From Spongiibacter marinus (GTDB lineage: Bacteria > Pseudomonadota > Gammaproteobacteria > Pseudomonadales > Spongiibacteraceae): a DNA stretch of 64,000 nt. The number at the start of each line of letters is the position of its first letter. Position 1 is the stretch's first letter. The translations under genes were made by a program, and so were the position numbers. Location: assembly GCF_016906995.1 (NCBI RefSeq), contig NZ_JAFBBD010000004.1, positions 310,001-374,000 on the forward strand, given 5' to 3'. Below are positions 25,667-34,861 of the stretch, piece by piece. The notes under the pieces are model-generated. The model was not told where the DNA came from. It did not search any database and was given only the letters and a program-made list of their open reading frames with translations.

Positions 25667-28330
25667 TTAGCGGTGCATCGGGCTAATTTTTTCAGCATCC
25701 AGGCCGTAGTCTGCAATGGCCTTGCTCACGACAGAGGCAGCAATTTTGCCCTCATCACTCAGCGCCTTTAGGGCCGCGACCGTCACGTAATAACGGTCCA
25801 CCTCAAAGTGCTCGCGCAATTTCGCTCGCGTGTCAGAGCGACCATAGCCGTCGGTACCCAGCACCACATAGCGGCCATCAATATATGGGCGCAGCTGTTC
25901 ACCGTAGGCTTTAATATAATCCGTTGCACAAATAACCGGCGTGGACTGCGCATTGAGCTGCTGACTAACATACGCACTGCGTGGCGAGTCTTCAGGGTGA
26001 AGCAAATTCCATCGGTCACACTCCATGCCGTCGCGATACAGCTGGTTAATGCTGGTGGCGCTCCAGATATCCGCTTCCACTTTGTGATCGGATTTCAGCA
26101 GCTCAGCGGCCGCTTCAACTTCACGCAAGATGGTGCCACTGCCCAATAACTGAACCTTTAGCTTGGGCTTCTTAACGGTGCTGCCTTTGAGTTTGTAGAT
26201 TCCCTTGATAATGCCCTCTTCACTGCCTTCGGGCATATCGGGGTGGTAGTAGTTTTCGTTCATCGTGGTGATGTAATAGAAAACATTTTCCTTCTCGGCA
26301 TACATGCGCCGCATGCCGTCCTGAATAATCACCGCCAACTCGTAAGAATACGTTGGGTCGTAGGACACACAGTTAGGGATCATATTGGCCATTAAGTGGC
26401 TGTGGCCATCCTGGTGCTGCAAGCCTTCACCATTGAGGGTGGTACGCCCCGATGTTGCACCGATCAGGAAACCGCGCGCCTGAGAGTCACCGGCAGCCCA
26501 GGCCAAATCCATAATGCGCTGAAAGCCGAACATGGAGTAAAAAATGTAAAACGGCACCATTGGATAGCGGTGATTCGCATAGGAGGTTGCCGCCGCCAAC
26601 CACGCAGAGAAGGCGCCGGCCTCGGTGATACCCTCCTCCAAAATTTGTCCGTCCTTGGACTCTTTGTAATACATAATTTGGTCGGCATCGTGGGGGGTGT
26701 AGCGCTGCCCCTGAGAAGAATATATGCCCAGCTGGCGGAACATACCCTCCATACCGAAGGTTCGCGCTTCGTCTGGCACAATCGGCACAATACGCTCGCC
26801 CACGGCCTTGTCCTTAACCAGGGTCGATAGCATGCGAACAAAGGCCATTGTCGACGACACTTCTCGCTTGCCGGTGTTTTTCAGCTGCGCGGAAAATTTC
26901 TCCAGCGACGGTACATCCAAGGCATCGAAGTCAGCCTGTCGCGCCGGCAAATACCCCCCCAGCTCCTCGCGGCGCTTGTGCATATACACCATTTCCGGGC
27001 TGTCTTCCGGCGGCCGATAGTAGGGGACATTTTTCAGTTCATCGTCGGGAATCGGCACGGCAAAGCGGTCGCGGAATTTTTTCAGCTCATCCAAGTCGAG
27101 CTTTTTCACTGAATGCGCTTCGTTTTGCGCTTCGCCGCCGCTACCCAGGCCGTAGCCTTTAACCGTCATTGCCAGTACCACGGTAGGCTGGCCTTTGGTT
27201 TCTCGGGCATTGGCGTAGGCAGCGTAGACTTTATAAGGGTCGTGGCCACCGCGATTCAGGTACATAATTTCGTCGTCAGAGAGGTCTTCAACCAGCTCCA
27301 GCAACTCTGGATACTTCCCGAAGAAGTGCTTGCGAGTATAGGCCCCGCCGTTGGCTTTGTAGTTCTGCAACTCACCATCACACACTTCATTCATGCGACG
27401 GCGCAACAGGCCGGTTTTGTCTTTTTCCAGCAGCTGATCCCAGTGGCGCCCCCAAATGACCTTGACGACATTCCAGCCCGCGCCGCGGAACACCCCTTCC
27501 AGTTCCTGGATAATTTTGCCATTGCCGCGCACTGGGCCGTCCAGGCGCTGAAGGTTACAGTTGATCACAAAGCACAAATTATCGAGCTGCTCGCGCCCCG
27601 CCAGAGCAATTGCGCCGAGAGACTCAGGCTCGTCGCACTCGCCATCGCCCATAAAACACCACACTTTCCGATCGCCGTGATCGACCAGCCCTCGGCTCTG
27701 TTGGTACTTCATTACGTGGGCTTGGTAGATTGCCTGAATGGGACCCAGGCCCATGCTAACGGTGGGGAATTGCCAGTAGTCCGGCATTAACCAGGGGTGC
27801 GGATACGACGACAAGCCATCGCCGTCGACCTCGCGGCGGAAGCTGTCGAGCTGCTGCTCCGAGAGACGCCCCTCCAGGAATGAACGCGCATACATACCCG
27901 GCGAACTATGGCCCTGATAGTAGATCAGATCGGCCTTATCACCGCCGCGGAAAAAGTAATTAAAGCCCACATCGTAAAGGGTCGCGGAAGAGGAAAAGCT
28001 GGAGATGTGGCCACCCAAGCCCTCATCGTTGTCGTTGGCCCGCATTACCATTGCCAGCGCATTCCAGCGTATTAACGAGCGAATTTTGCGCTCCATAAAC
28101 AAGTCGCCGGGCATGCGTTTTTCATCGCGAGGTTCGATGGTATTGCGAAATGAGGTGGTGATGGCCGCTGGGAGTTGGGTTCCCTGGCGCGCAGCATGCT
28201 TCGCCAAATATTTCAGGAGAAAAGCGGCGCGTGCTCTACCCGCATGGCTAAGCACGCCATCCAGTGCTTCCAGCCATTCTTGGGTTTCCTGTGGATCGAG
28301 ATCTTCACGCAAATCAGGGTCTTGGTACAT
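25667..28330 (-). CDS. aceE: Pyruvate dehydrogenase E1, homodimeric type
   Basis: Thiamine-diphosphate enzyme of 887 residues that decarboxylates pyruvate and acetylates the E2 lipoyl arms. The N-terminus DPQETQEWLEALDGVL, the GHISSFSSSATLYDVGFNYF segment, the ThDP motif GDGECDEPES and the C-terminal transketolase-like domain (TDGYGRSDTRAKLREHFEVD) are all intact. Length equals the E. coli enzyme of about 887. It begins with ATG after an AAGGACTGTGAT ribosome site. With aceF it forms an aceEF operon supplied by pyruvate from the HsaF aldolase and from the ED pathway. Confidence 0.96.
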   Translation of the reverse strand: MYQDPDLREDLDPQETQEWLEALDGVLSHAGRARAAFLLKYLAKHAARQGTQLPAAITTSFRNTIEPRDEKRMPGDLFMERKIRSLIRWNALAMVMRANDNDEGLGGHISSFSSSATLYDVGFNYFFRGGDKADLIYYQGHSSPGMYARSFLEGRLSEQQLDSFRREVDGDGLSSYPHPWLMPDYWQFPTVSMGLGPIQAIYQAHVMKYQQSRGLVDHGDRKVWCFMGDGECDEPESLGAIALAGREQLDNLCFVINCNLQRLDGPVRGNGKIIQELEGVFRGAGWNVVKVIWGRHWDQLLEKDKTGLLRRRMNEVCDGELQNYKANGGAYTRKHFFGKYPELLELVEDLSDDEIMYLNRGGHDPYKVYAAYANARETKGQPTVVLAMTVKGYGLGSGGEAQNEAHSVKKLDLDELKKFRDRFAVPIPDDELKNVPYYRPPEDSPEMVYMHKRREELGGYLPARQADFDALDVPSLEKFSAQLKNTGKREVSSTMAFVRMLSTLVKDKAVGERIVPIVPDEARTFGMEGMFRQLGIYSSQGQRYTPHDADQIMYYKESKDGQILEEGITEAGAFSAWLAAATSYANHRYPMVPFYIFYSMFGFQRIMDLAWAAGDSQARGFLIGATSGRTTLNGEGLQHQDGHSHLMANMIPNCVSYDPTYSYELAVIIQDGMRRMYAEKENVFYYITTMNENYYHPDMPEGSEEGIIKGIYKLKGSTVKKPKLKVQLLGSGTILREVEAAAELLKSDHKVEADIWSATSINQLYRDGMECDRWNLLHPEDSPRSAYVSQQLNAQSTPVICATDYIKAYGEQLRPYIDGRYVVLGTDGYGRSDTRAKLREHFEVDRYYVTVAALKALSDEGKIAASVVSKAIADYGLDAEKISPMHR

Positions 28331-28647
28331 ATCACAGTCCTTATCAATACCGTGGGCTGCCTAGACCAGCAAGCGATTTGCTCGAATGTGTTCCGCGTCA
28401 ACGGGCGCACCGACCATGATCAATAATCGGGGTGTGCCTGCCGTTGGTGACGGTGATCACCTGGCCTATCTGGCGCTGCCCCACCTTGTGGGTCGGGCAG
28501 AACTGCCGATGAGAATTCGGGCCCCTGAAAGCCTATGCACTTTCAGAGCCGCGGAAATCATCGCAGCCCTGTCGCCATAAATCAAGAAAATCTAGACATT
28601 TTTATTATGAATAAATAGTTTCACCTCTATAAAAACAAGTACTTATA
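28331..28647. promoter_or_regulatory. aceE upstream region
   Basis: A stretch of about 315 bp without a convincing gene. Its left two thirds are ordinary in base content; from about 28570 to 28645 it is AT-rich and may hold the aceE promoter on the minus strand or the M16 terminator. A 10-bp palindrome GGTGATCACC sits near 28455. I found no clear PdhR-type operator and no hairpin with a T tract. Confidence 0.4.
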
Positions 28648-31491
28648 CTAGTCGAAGGAATAAACTCCCGCCCTATCAAGCACTGCGCGCGACTCCCCAG
28701 CAGGCAATGCCGACGGCCACTGCCCTGGCACCGTCACTAGCAAGCTGCGACGGTTTGCATCGTGCAGGGTTTGACGCATAAGCGACCACCACTGTGTATA
28801 CTCCAGCCCCGTCAGCGCAGCGATTAACTGGTCTCGACTGTCAAAACCCGAATACCCTTCCAACAGATCCCGCCAATGGCGGTCTGCCGCCTCCCACAGG
28901 TTTTCCGGCTGCTCCGCTAACTTACTTATCAACGTCGCCCGGAACTGCTCATAAGTTTGTTCATCAACGCCATTTTCAATCCAGGCGTCGATATACCCGT
29001 CGATCTCCTTGGCCAGCATCGCCGCGTCAGCAACCGGTGACTGCACCAGGAAGAATAAGCCACCCACATTTCGCTGGGGGTATACACCCGCATTAACAAT
29101 GTAGCCGAGCTGTTTCTCGGTGCGCAGTTGATGATAAAAGTCAGCACTCATGATCTGCGCCGCCAAGCCCAAAGCAACCCTGGCCATTTTTCCCTGATCA
29201 GGCGCCTGCACATACTGAAGTAGCGCAGCATCGTTGTGCTCGGCGGGCACAATCGCCAGCGCGTTCCCCGCAGGTAGCTTAACAATCTGTTGCTGCGGCC
29301 GTGTGCTCAGCGACGTTTGCGGGAGCGCTCGCATCATTTGCGCAACCGTGTCCAGCGCGTCCGCTTGGGTGAAGTTACCGTGGAGCAACACCTGATAGCG
29401 AAAGGCCGCCAGCACCCGCTCAGCCTGGCGCGCAACATCGGCAAGCCCCAGCGCTTCGGTCTCTGATAGCAGAGACTCGAGGGCGGGCTCCTGTCGCTGC
29501 TGCAAGCGCGGCAGTTCGGCAAAAAGTTGCTGATAGGGTGAACGGCGCCGAACATTTTGCAACTCGCGCAGGCGCTGCTGCTTAATGCGGGCAAAACGCT
29601 GCTCATCCCAGTCGACGTGACGCAGGGTATTCAGCACCTGAGAAAGCAGCTCTGCCTGCTTCTGGTCAAACCCTCCCAAGCGCAACTCAACACCGCGCCA
29701 ACTGCTCGATAAGCTGTAATCTAAGCCCGCCAATTGTGCGGCATAGGCCTCTTCGTTCAGCTGATCACTGACCATGCGCAACCACAGTTCGGTGGCGGCA
29801 GCTGCCGAGGACGAGTCTCGCGTTGCAGGCGTCTCCAGCAAGAGATAACTGCGGCCTTTGGGCACATCAAACTGATCGTCGTTGTACAACCACACGCCGT
29901 CGATAGGCGCATTGTCCACCAACCTTGGCTGGTCGTTTGCAGCAGCATCGTCCTTCAGAGTAAAGGTATCAGCAATGTAGGGGTTACTGGCTGGCAAATG
30001 CAGCCCCGCTGGCTCGGCCTCACGCCAGCGCTGTTGTTGCTGCGCATCAATGTCGCGCGCACTCCAGGGCACGTCATAACGCTGCTCGCGGCGGTCGGTA
30101 TCGACACCCGGCGCAACAAGCGTAATAAACGCCTTGTCCGGGGTCATACTGCGCAGGTATTCCCGTATCAATTCCGGCCGGAAGGACGTCATTACATAGG
30201 CCGCCCGCAATACCTTCGCTGGCGGGTACTGCTGAAGCGCCGAGGAAAATTGCACCAATTCCTCTGTCAAATTTCGACGGTTGCGAAAACGAAATTGTTG
30301 CGCTGCGAGCTGGCTTTGCTCTCGGTACCGCCAGGCCTGAATACCCTGTTCATCAATCAGCCGCACATAGGCAAAAACCTGTTGGACAATACTATCGAGG
30401 TGCTCCATGCCGGCTTCGGTCAACGCAATATTGACACCAAACATTGCCTGGCCCTGCATATCCAAGCTCTGACCGGCGCTCAAGCCATCGGCCCAGCCTG
30501 CGCGCTTAAGCGCCGATAACAGACTGCCCTTGCCCTCGTGACCGAGCAGGTTCGCAATATACGACAGCGGCTTATCCCGCCAGTGGGGGCTGGCATCAAC
30601 CACCGGAAACTGAATAGACAGCCGCCGCTCCGTTTGCACTGGCTGTATCGTCACCCAGCGTGGCAGCGCCTGCGGTTCGAACAGCGGCTGAGTGATCGGC
30701 TCGATATTCACCTCGCGATTCTCAATCGCACTAAACCGCGCGCGCACCATCGACTCCAGCTCCGCCAGAGACTCTCGCCCGACCACCGTCAGGCTCATGA
30801 TATTCGCTGAGTAGTAACGCTGGTAAAACGCCAGCAATTGCTCTCGCAATGCCGCCTCGCGATCCGCCTGCAAGGTTTGCAAATTGCCTACTGAAAATTT
30901 GCTAAATGGATGCTGCGGCGCTAACTGCTCTTTAAACACCGCCAGCTCCCGGCGGCGATCGTTGCGCAGTCTGGCGCGATATTCAGACTCCACCGCATTG
31001 ACTTCACGCTGCACGTAATTGGCGTTGAACAGCGGTGCGACAAAGAACTGGGAAAACTGGTCCAGGGCGCCTTCAAGCGCATCCGCCTTAACGTCGAAGA
31101 AATAGTTGGTGTGCTCAAAACTGGTGAAGGCGTTGTGACTGCCTCCGTTTGCCGTAATGTAGGCTTGGTAGTCGCCCGCCTTTGGGTAGGCACGCGTGCC
31201 CAGAAACAGCATATGCTCCAAGAAATGCGCCAAGCCCTGATAGTCACGAGGGTCTTGGCGGCTGCCGACATTCACATCCAGCGATGCACCCGCTTTATCT
31301 GCGCCCGGATCAGACACCAATAATACTTTGAGACCGTTATCCAACCGCAGATAGCGAAAGCTGCGCTGCTCGGTATCCGGCTTGATGATGCTTTCGCCCT
31401 GACCAGGCAGCGAGGCGTCGCGGGTAAGTGCCGCGCAGGCAGAAATAGCAATAAGTAGAATAGCGACGGTGACATGTTGCAGAACGCGCAC
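28648..31491 (-). CDS. M16-family (insulinase/pitrilysin-like) zinc peptidase lipoprotein
   Basis: Peptidase of 947 residues with an N-terminal lipoprotein signal, lipobox ISAC ending at Cys19. The inverted zinc motif H89-F-L-E-H93 (GLAHFLEHMLFLGT) is complete, and a downstream Glu in NAVESEYRAR should be the third ligand. Length and four-domain architecture match pitrilysin (PtrA)-type peptidases that degrade small peptides, and the lipobox suggests outer- or inner-membrane anchoring. The start is a GTG with AAGGA 7 bases upstream. It follows the permease gene by 22 bp on the same strand. Substrate unknown. Confidence 0.9.
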   Translation of the reverse strand: MRVLQHVTVAILLIAISACAALTRDASLPGQGESIIKPDTEQRSFRYLRLDNGLKVLLVSDPGADKAGASLDVNVGSRQDPRDYQGLAHFLEHMLFLGTRAYPKAGDYQAYITANGGSHNAFTSFEHTNYFFDVKADALEGALDQFSQFFVAPLFNANYVQREVNAVESEYRARLRNDRRRELAVFKEQLAPQHPFSKFSVGNLQTLQADREAALREQLLAFYQRYYSANIMSLTVVGRESLAELESMVRARFSAIENREVNIEPITQPLFEPQALPRWVTIQPVQTERRLSIQFPVVDASPHWRDKPLSYIANLLGHEGKGSLLSALKRAGWADGLSAGQSLDMQGQAMFGVNIALTEAGMEHLDSIVQQVFAYVRLIDEQGIQAWRYREQSQLAAQQFRFRNRRNLTEELVQFSSALQQYPPAKVLRAAYVMTSFRPELIREYLRSMTPDKAFITLVAPGVDTDRREQRYDVPWSARDIDAQQQQRWREAEPAGLHLPASNPYIADTFTLKDDAAANDQPRLVDNAPIDGVWLYNDDQFDVPKGRSYLLLETPATRDSSSAAAATELWLRMVSDQLNEEAYAAQLAGLDYSLSSSWRGVELRLGGFDQKQAELLSQVLNTLRHVDWDEQRFARIKQQRLRELQNVRRRSPYQQLFAELPRLQQRQEPALESLLSETEALGLADVARQAERVLAAFRYQVLLHGNFTQADALDTVAQMMRALPQTSLSTRPQQQIVKLPAGNALAIVPAEHNDAALLQYVQAPDQGKMARVALGLAAQIMSADFYHQLRTEKQLGYIVNAGVYPQRNVGGLFFLVQSPVADAAMLAKEIDGYIDAWIENGVDEQTYEQFRATLISKLAEQPENLWEAADRHWRDLLEGYSGFDSRDQLIAALTGLEYTQWWSLMRQTLHDANRRSLLVTVPGQWPSALPAGESRAVLDRAGVYSFD

Positions 31492-31513
31492 AAATATTTC
31501 CTTACAGAGTCAA

Positions 31514-32605
31514 TTACAACGATGCTTGCTCGCTGGGGGCTTCCGCTTCGTTACCCACGGTGTGAGGTCGCGGCCAGGAATACAGAATCGCCTTCACTAA
31601 AGTCGCCAGTGGGATCGCAAAAAACACTCCCCACATTCCCCAAATTCCGCCGAATACCAACACGGCAACAATAATCGCCACGGGGTGCATATTCACCGCT
31701 TCGGAAAACAGCAGCGGCACCAGCACATTGCCATCCAGCGCTTGAATGATTCCATAGACAATGCACAGGGTAAAAAACTCCCCGCCCCATCCCCACTGCA
31801 AATACCCCACCAATACGACGGGCAATGTCACCACGGCCGCACCGATATAGGGAATCACTACCGACAAGCCCACTGCCAACGCCAGCAGCGCGGCATAGTT
31901 TAACGACATCAGCGAGAACGAAATGTAAGAAGCCACACCGACGATCACGATCTCAATTGCTTTACCGCGTACGTAATTGGCGACTTGATCGTTCATTTCC
32001 AACCAAACGGCGCGAAGTAAAGGTCGGCGACGCGGCAGAAAACCCGACAACCACTCAAGGATCAGCTGCTTATCCTTGAGAAAGAAAAACACCAGAATGG
32101 GAATCAGCACTATATTGATCATCAAACCAACAACATTGGGCAGCTGCGCAAGAGAAAAAGACACCAAGTACTGCCCCAGCGAACCAATCTCCGTGGTTGC
32201 CAGCGTCATCCACTCCCGAATTTGCGCCTCGGTAAACACCTCCGAGCGCTCAGGCAATACCATCAGCGCCTGCTGCAGCTTTCGCAGCATCGACGGCAGC
32301 TCTTGTATCAGCGTAACCAGCTGCTGCCATACCAACGGCAACAGCAGCATAAGCACACCAAAAAACACCGTTAGGAAAATACCGTACGCGACGGCAATCG
32401 CGAGCCACCGCCGGGCGCCCAGCGCCGACATTCGGGCGATCACGCCCTGCATCATAAAGGCCAGCACGACACTGGCAATAATGGGGATCAGGACATTGCC
32501 GATGCTGAGGATCAACAACAGAATCGCGGCAAGAATAATCAGCAACACTACCGTTTCTTCTTCGGCAAAGATGCGATTAAACCAATTGCGAACCATTCCA
32601 AGCAT
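31514..32605 (-). CDS. AI-2E family transporter (PerM/YdiK-like)
   Basis: Polytopic membrane protein of 363 residues with eight or so hydrophobic segments, paired at the N-terminus (VLLIILAAILLLILSIGNVLIPIIASVVLAF). The family signature VGLSVVIPYIGAAVVTLPVV and the GNVLVPLLFSEAVNMHPVAIIVAVLVFG motif are present. Members export small molecules or ions; the name comes from an autoinducer-2 exporter, but that function cannot be assumed. It sits between tusA and the M16 peptidase on the minus strand, possibly one transcript. Confidence 0.88.
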   Translation of the reverse strand: MLGMVRNWFNRIFAEEETVVLLIILAAILLLILSIGNVLIPIIASVVLAFMMQGVIARMSALGARRWLAIAVAYGIFLTVFFGVLMLLLPLVWQQLVTLIQELPSMLRKLQQALMVLPERSEVFTEAQIREWMTLATTEIGSLGQYLVSFSLAQLPNVVGLMINIVLIPILVFFFLKDKQLILEWLSGFLPRRRPLLRAVWLEMNDQVANYVRGKAIEIVIVGVASYISFSLMSLNYAALLALAVGLSVVIPYIGAAVVTLPVVLVGYLQWGWGGEFFTLCIVYGIIQALDGNVLVPLLFSEAVNMHPVAIIVAVLVFGGIWGMWGVFFAIPLATLVKAILYSWPRPHTVGNEAEAPSEQASL

Positions 32606-32658
32606 GTGGTTGTCCTTTTTCTCGTAAACCTAGATCATCCGCCCGGTGCGCTCAGCGG

Positions 32659-32889
32659 CTATTTCTTCTGGAGTAGGTACCTAAACTCCCCATGACGCTC
32701 TTCATCGAGCAACAGCGTATTGCCGCTCTGGGCAGCGAACACGGCAAAATCCCGCTGTGAACCGACGTCAGTTGCCAGCACCTCTACGACCTCGCCGCTC
32801 GCCATCCGGTTCAATGCTTGTTTGGCTTTTAGCAACGGCAGCGGGCAGTCCAACTGACGCGCATCCACTCGACAGTGTATCTCGCTCAT
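32659..32889 (-). CDS. tusA: TusA/SirA-like sulfur-carrier protein
   Basis: Small protein of 76 residues with the CPxP-type motif LDCPLPLLKAKQAL near residue 12, where the Cys carries persulfide sulfur. The fold is typical of TusA, which passes sulfur to tRNA thiolation or molybdopterin systems. The ATG at 32887-32889 has AGAGG upstream and gives the usual N-terminus; a longer in-frame reading begins with unrelated residues. The associated TusBCD/TusE genes are not in the window. Confidence 0.9.
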   Translation of the reverse strand: MSEIHCRVDARQLDCPLPLLKAKQALNRMASGEVVEVLATDVGSQRDFAVFAAQSGNTLLLDEERHGEFRYLLQKK

Positions 32890-33056
32890 AGCATACCTCT
32901 TTCTGAAAATGCCGGCAGTATAGCGCCCCAGCCGGGGGCGACAGAATGCCACTGACGCACTTTTTGCGCTTTAATAGGTCTGAGCCTTTATCACTTGTAT
33001 GATCTATATCGGCGAACCCGGCTACCTATACGGTGGCACCAAACAAGGACACCATT

Positions 33057-34508
33057 GTGGTACGAACATTATTACACGCCCTTATCGCCATCCTACTGTG
33101 CAGCGCGGCAGTGGCCCAGCCGATGAGGGACACCAGTAGCCAGCTTCCAGAGCTAGGCGAAGTCGATGCCTCACCGTATTCGGCTAAGCAGGAATACCAG
33201 CTGGGCAGAATGTGGTTGAGAATGTTCCGCACACAAGTGAAAACCCTCGGCGACCCACAGCTGCAAAGCTATGTTGAGTCCTTGCTTTACACGCTGGCCG
33301 CCAATAGCGAACTGAAACAGCGCGACTTAGAAACTGTCGTTGTCGACAATAGCACCATCAACGCTTTTGCCGTGCCTGGCGGCGTTATCGGCGTGCATAC
33401 CGGTCTTTTCCTGTTCAGTGATAACGAGGCCCAATTTGCCGGCGTACTCGCCCACGAGATTGCCCACTTGAGCCAACGCCATTTCAGCCGCTCCATCGAC
33501 AAGGCCCGCGAAGCGAGTATTCCCAGCATGGCAGGCATGTTAGCGGGGATCATTCTGGCGGCGACAACCGGCTCCGATGCGGGCATTGCCGCCATTGCGG
33601 CGAGTCAGGCAGCGGCGCTTGAAAACCAGCTGCGTTTTAGCCGCCAGCACGAGCAAGAGGCCGACCGCGTCGGCATGGAAACCCTCGCCCGAGCCAACAT
33701 GGACCCCAATGGCATTCCCTCAATGTTTGAGAACATGAATGCCAACTTGCGCTTTGCGCGGGCCAAGCCGCCCGAATTTCTGCTGACTCACCCACTGACA
33801 GAGAACCGAATTAGCGATAGCAAAAACCGTGCTCGCAACTACCCTCGGCAGGTCTACACCGACAACTTAAATTTCCAGCTTATGAAAATGCGGGCAACCG
33901 TCCATCACACTGAAAAAATGGAGAGCCTGTTGCAGCGATGGAAGGATGAACAAGGCGCCAATGGCGAAGCACGCCGCTACGGCATCGTGCTCGCGCTTAC
34001 TGAGATGGAGCGCTGGCAGGAAGCCAGCGACCAGCTCGACGACTTGATTGACGACGACCCCCAGCGCATTGCCTATATCCTTGCCCGTGCAGACATCTTG
34101 CTTGGGCAGAAAGCCTACGACCCCGCCATCGATTTATTGCGCAGCGCACTGGCGCTCAATCCGGACAACTATCCGCTGAGCTTTCATCTGGCTGATGCCT
34201 TGGAGCAAGCACAGCGCTTTCGCCAAGCCGACGACGTGCTTACCGCATTGAGCTCAAGGCGGCAGAACGATCCAAAAATCTGGTACCGATTGGCGGAAGT
34301 CAGAGGCCTGGCGGGGAATATTCTCGGCGTGCATCTGGCAAGGGCAGAGTATTTTATCCTCACCGCCCAGCTCGAGCGCGCTGCCAGCCAATTACATTAC
34401 GCGCACAAGCAGAGCGGAAGCAATCAAATACTTCAGGGGAAAATCACCGAGCGACTGCGCGATATTGACGAGCTGAAGAAACAACTCAAAGAATTTCAGG
34501 GACGCTAG
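33057..34508 (+). CDS. bepA: M48-family metalloprotease with TPR repeats (BepA/YfgC-like)
   Basis: Periplasmic zinc protease of about 483 residues. A signal peptide is visible (LLHALIAILLCSAAVA). The catalytic motif H133-E-I-A-H137 is followed by the downstream Glu ligand in EQEADRVGM, and residues about 290-480 contain tetratricopeptide-type helices. BepA in E. coli helps assemble or degrade outer-membrane proteins such as LptD. I choose the GTG at 33057, which has AAGGA 7 bases upstream, over a GTG at 33033. The stop TAG lies inside the terminal repeat of a MITE-like element, so the native C-terminus may have been altered. Confidence 0.85.
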   Translation: MVRTLLHALIAILLCSAAVAQPMRDTSSQLPELGEVDASPYSAKQEYQLGRMWLRMFRTQVKTLGDPQLQSYVESLLYTLAANSELKQRDLETVVVDNSTINAFAVPGGVIGVHTGLFLFSDNEAQFAGVLAHEIAHLSQRHFSRSIDKAREASIPSMAGMLAGIILAATTGSDAGIAAIAASQAAALENQLRFSRQHEQEADRVGMETLARANMDPNGIPSMFENMNANLRFARAKPPEFLLTHPLTENRISDSKNRARNYPRQVYTDNLNFQLMKMRATVHHTEKMESLLQRWKDEQGANGEARRYGIVLALTEMERWQEASDQLDDLIDDDPQRIAYILARADILLGQKAYDPAIDLLRSALALNPDNYPLSFHLADALEQAQRFRQADDVLTALSSRRQNDPKIWYRLAEVRGLAGNILGVHLARAEYFILTAQLERAASQLHYAHKQSGSNQILQGKITERLRDIDELKKQLKEFQGR

Positions 34509-34775
34509 GGCCTGTTCACACTAATCCAATTGTCACTGCTGGAGGTCATTTTTGCCTCCAGCTAGGCGCCAGACGCGCCGTTTAGTCACTCTAAACAAGT
34601 GGCTGGCAACAACGCTGGGGGCAAAAATGGCCCCAGCCCTATGGGTTGCGGCTAAAAAAGCACCACTCGTCGTTGCTCATCGCTTATTTGGAATAACCAA
34701 ACTACGCTCTTCGCGCCTAGATTGGTGCTTTTTTAGCCACAACAGTAATAATCGGATTAGTGTGAACAGGCCCTA
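34506..34775. mobile_element. MITE-like element with 20-bp terminal inverted repeats and TA duplication
   Basis: Perfect 20-bp inverted repeats, GGGCCTGTTCACACTAATCC at 34508-34527 and its complement at 34754-34773, are each bordered by a TA dinucleotide (34506-34507 and 34774-34775). Inside are three palindromic parts: an 8-bp stem at 34538-34545/34555-34562, a 7-bp stem at 34614-34620/34631-34637, and a 16-bp perfect inverted repeat at 34650-34665/34723-34738. No transposase is encoded. TA borders fit IS630/Tc1- or IS5-type transposition. A diverged single end occurs at 49223. The TAG stop of the M48 gene is built from the left TA and the first base of the repeat. Confidence 0.85.
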
Positions 34776-34800
34776 AAAGCCCGCAGCAAATTGCGGCCTG
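34776..34800 (-). terminator. Possible terminator of nadA
   Basis: An imperfect GCCGCA/TGCGGGC stem-loop directly past the MITE-like element is followed on the minus strand by CTTTTA. It lies about 60 bp beyond the nadA stop. The stem has a bulge, so strength is uncertain. Nothing else is visible from 34801 to 34861. Confidence 0.45.
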
Positions 34801-34861
34801 TTAGCAACAGTGTGGATGGCCTTATCCCTTGACGGGGTAACCTTAGCTTCGACCAGTGAGC

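Noticed and set aside
24774-25670. Plus-strand reading frame of 298 codons opposite the aceF lipoyl region
   Set aside because: Ser/Ala-rich low-complexity mirror of the repetitive lipoyl linkers.
28453-28462. GGTGATCACC palindrome upstream of aceE as a PdhR site
   Set aside because: It does not fit the ATTGGT-N3-ACCAAT pattern of PdhR.
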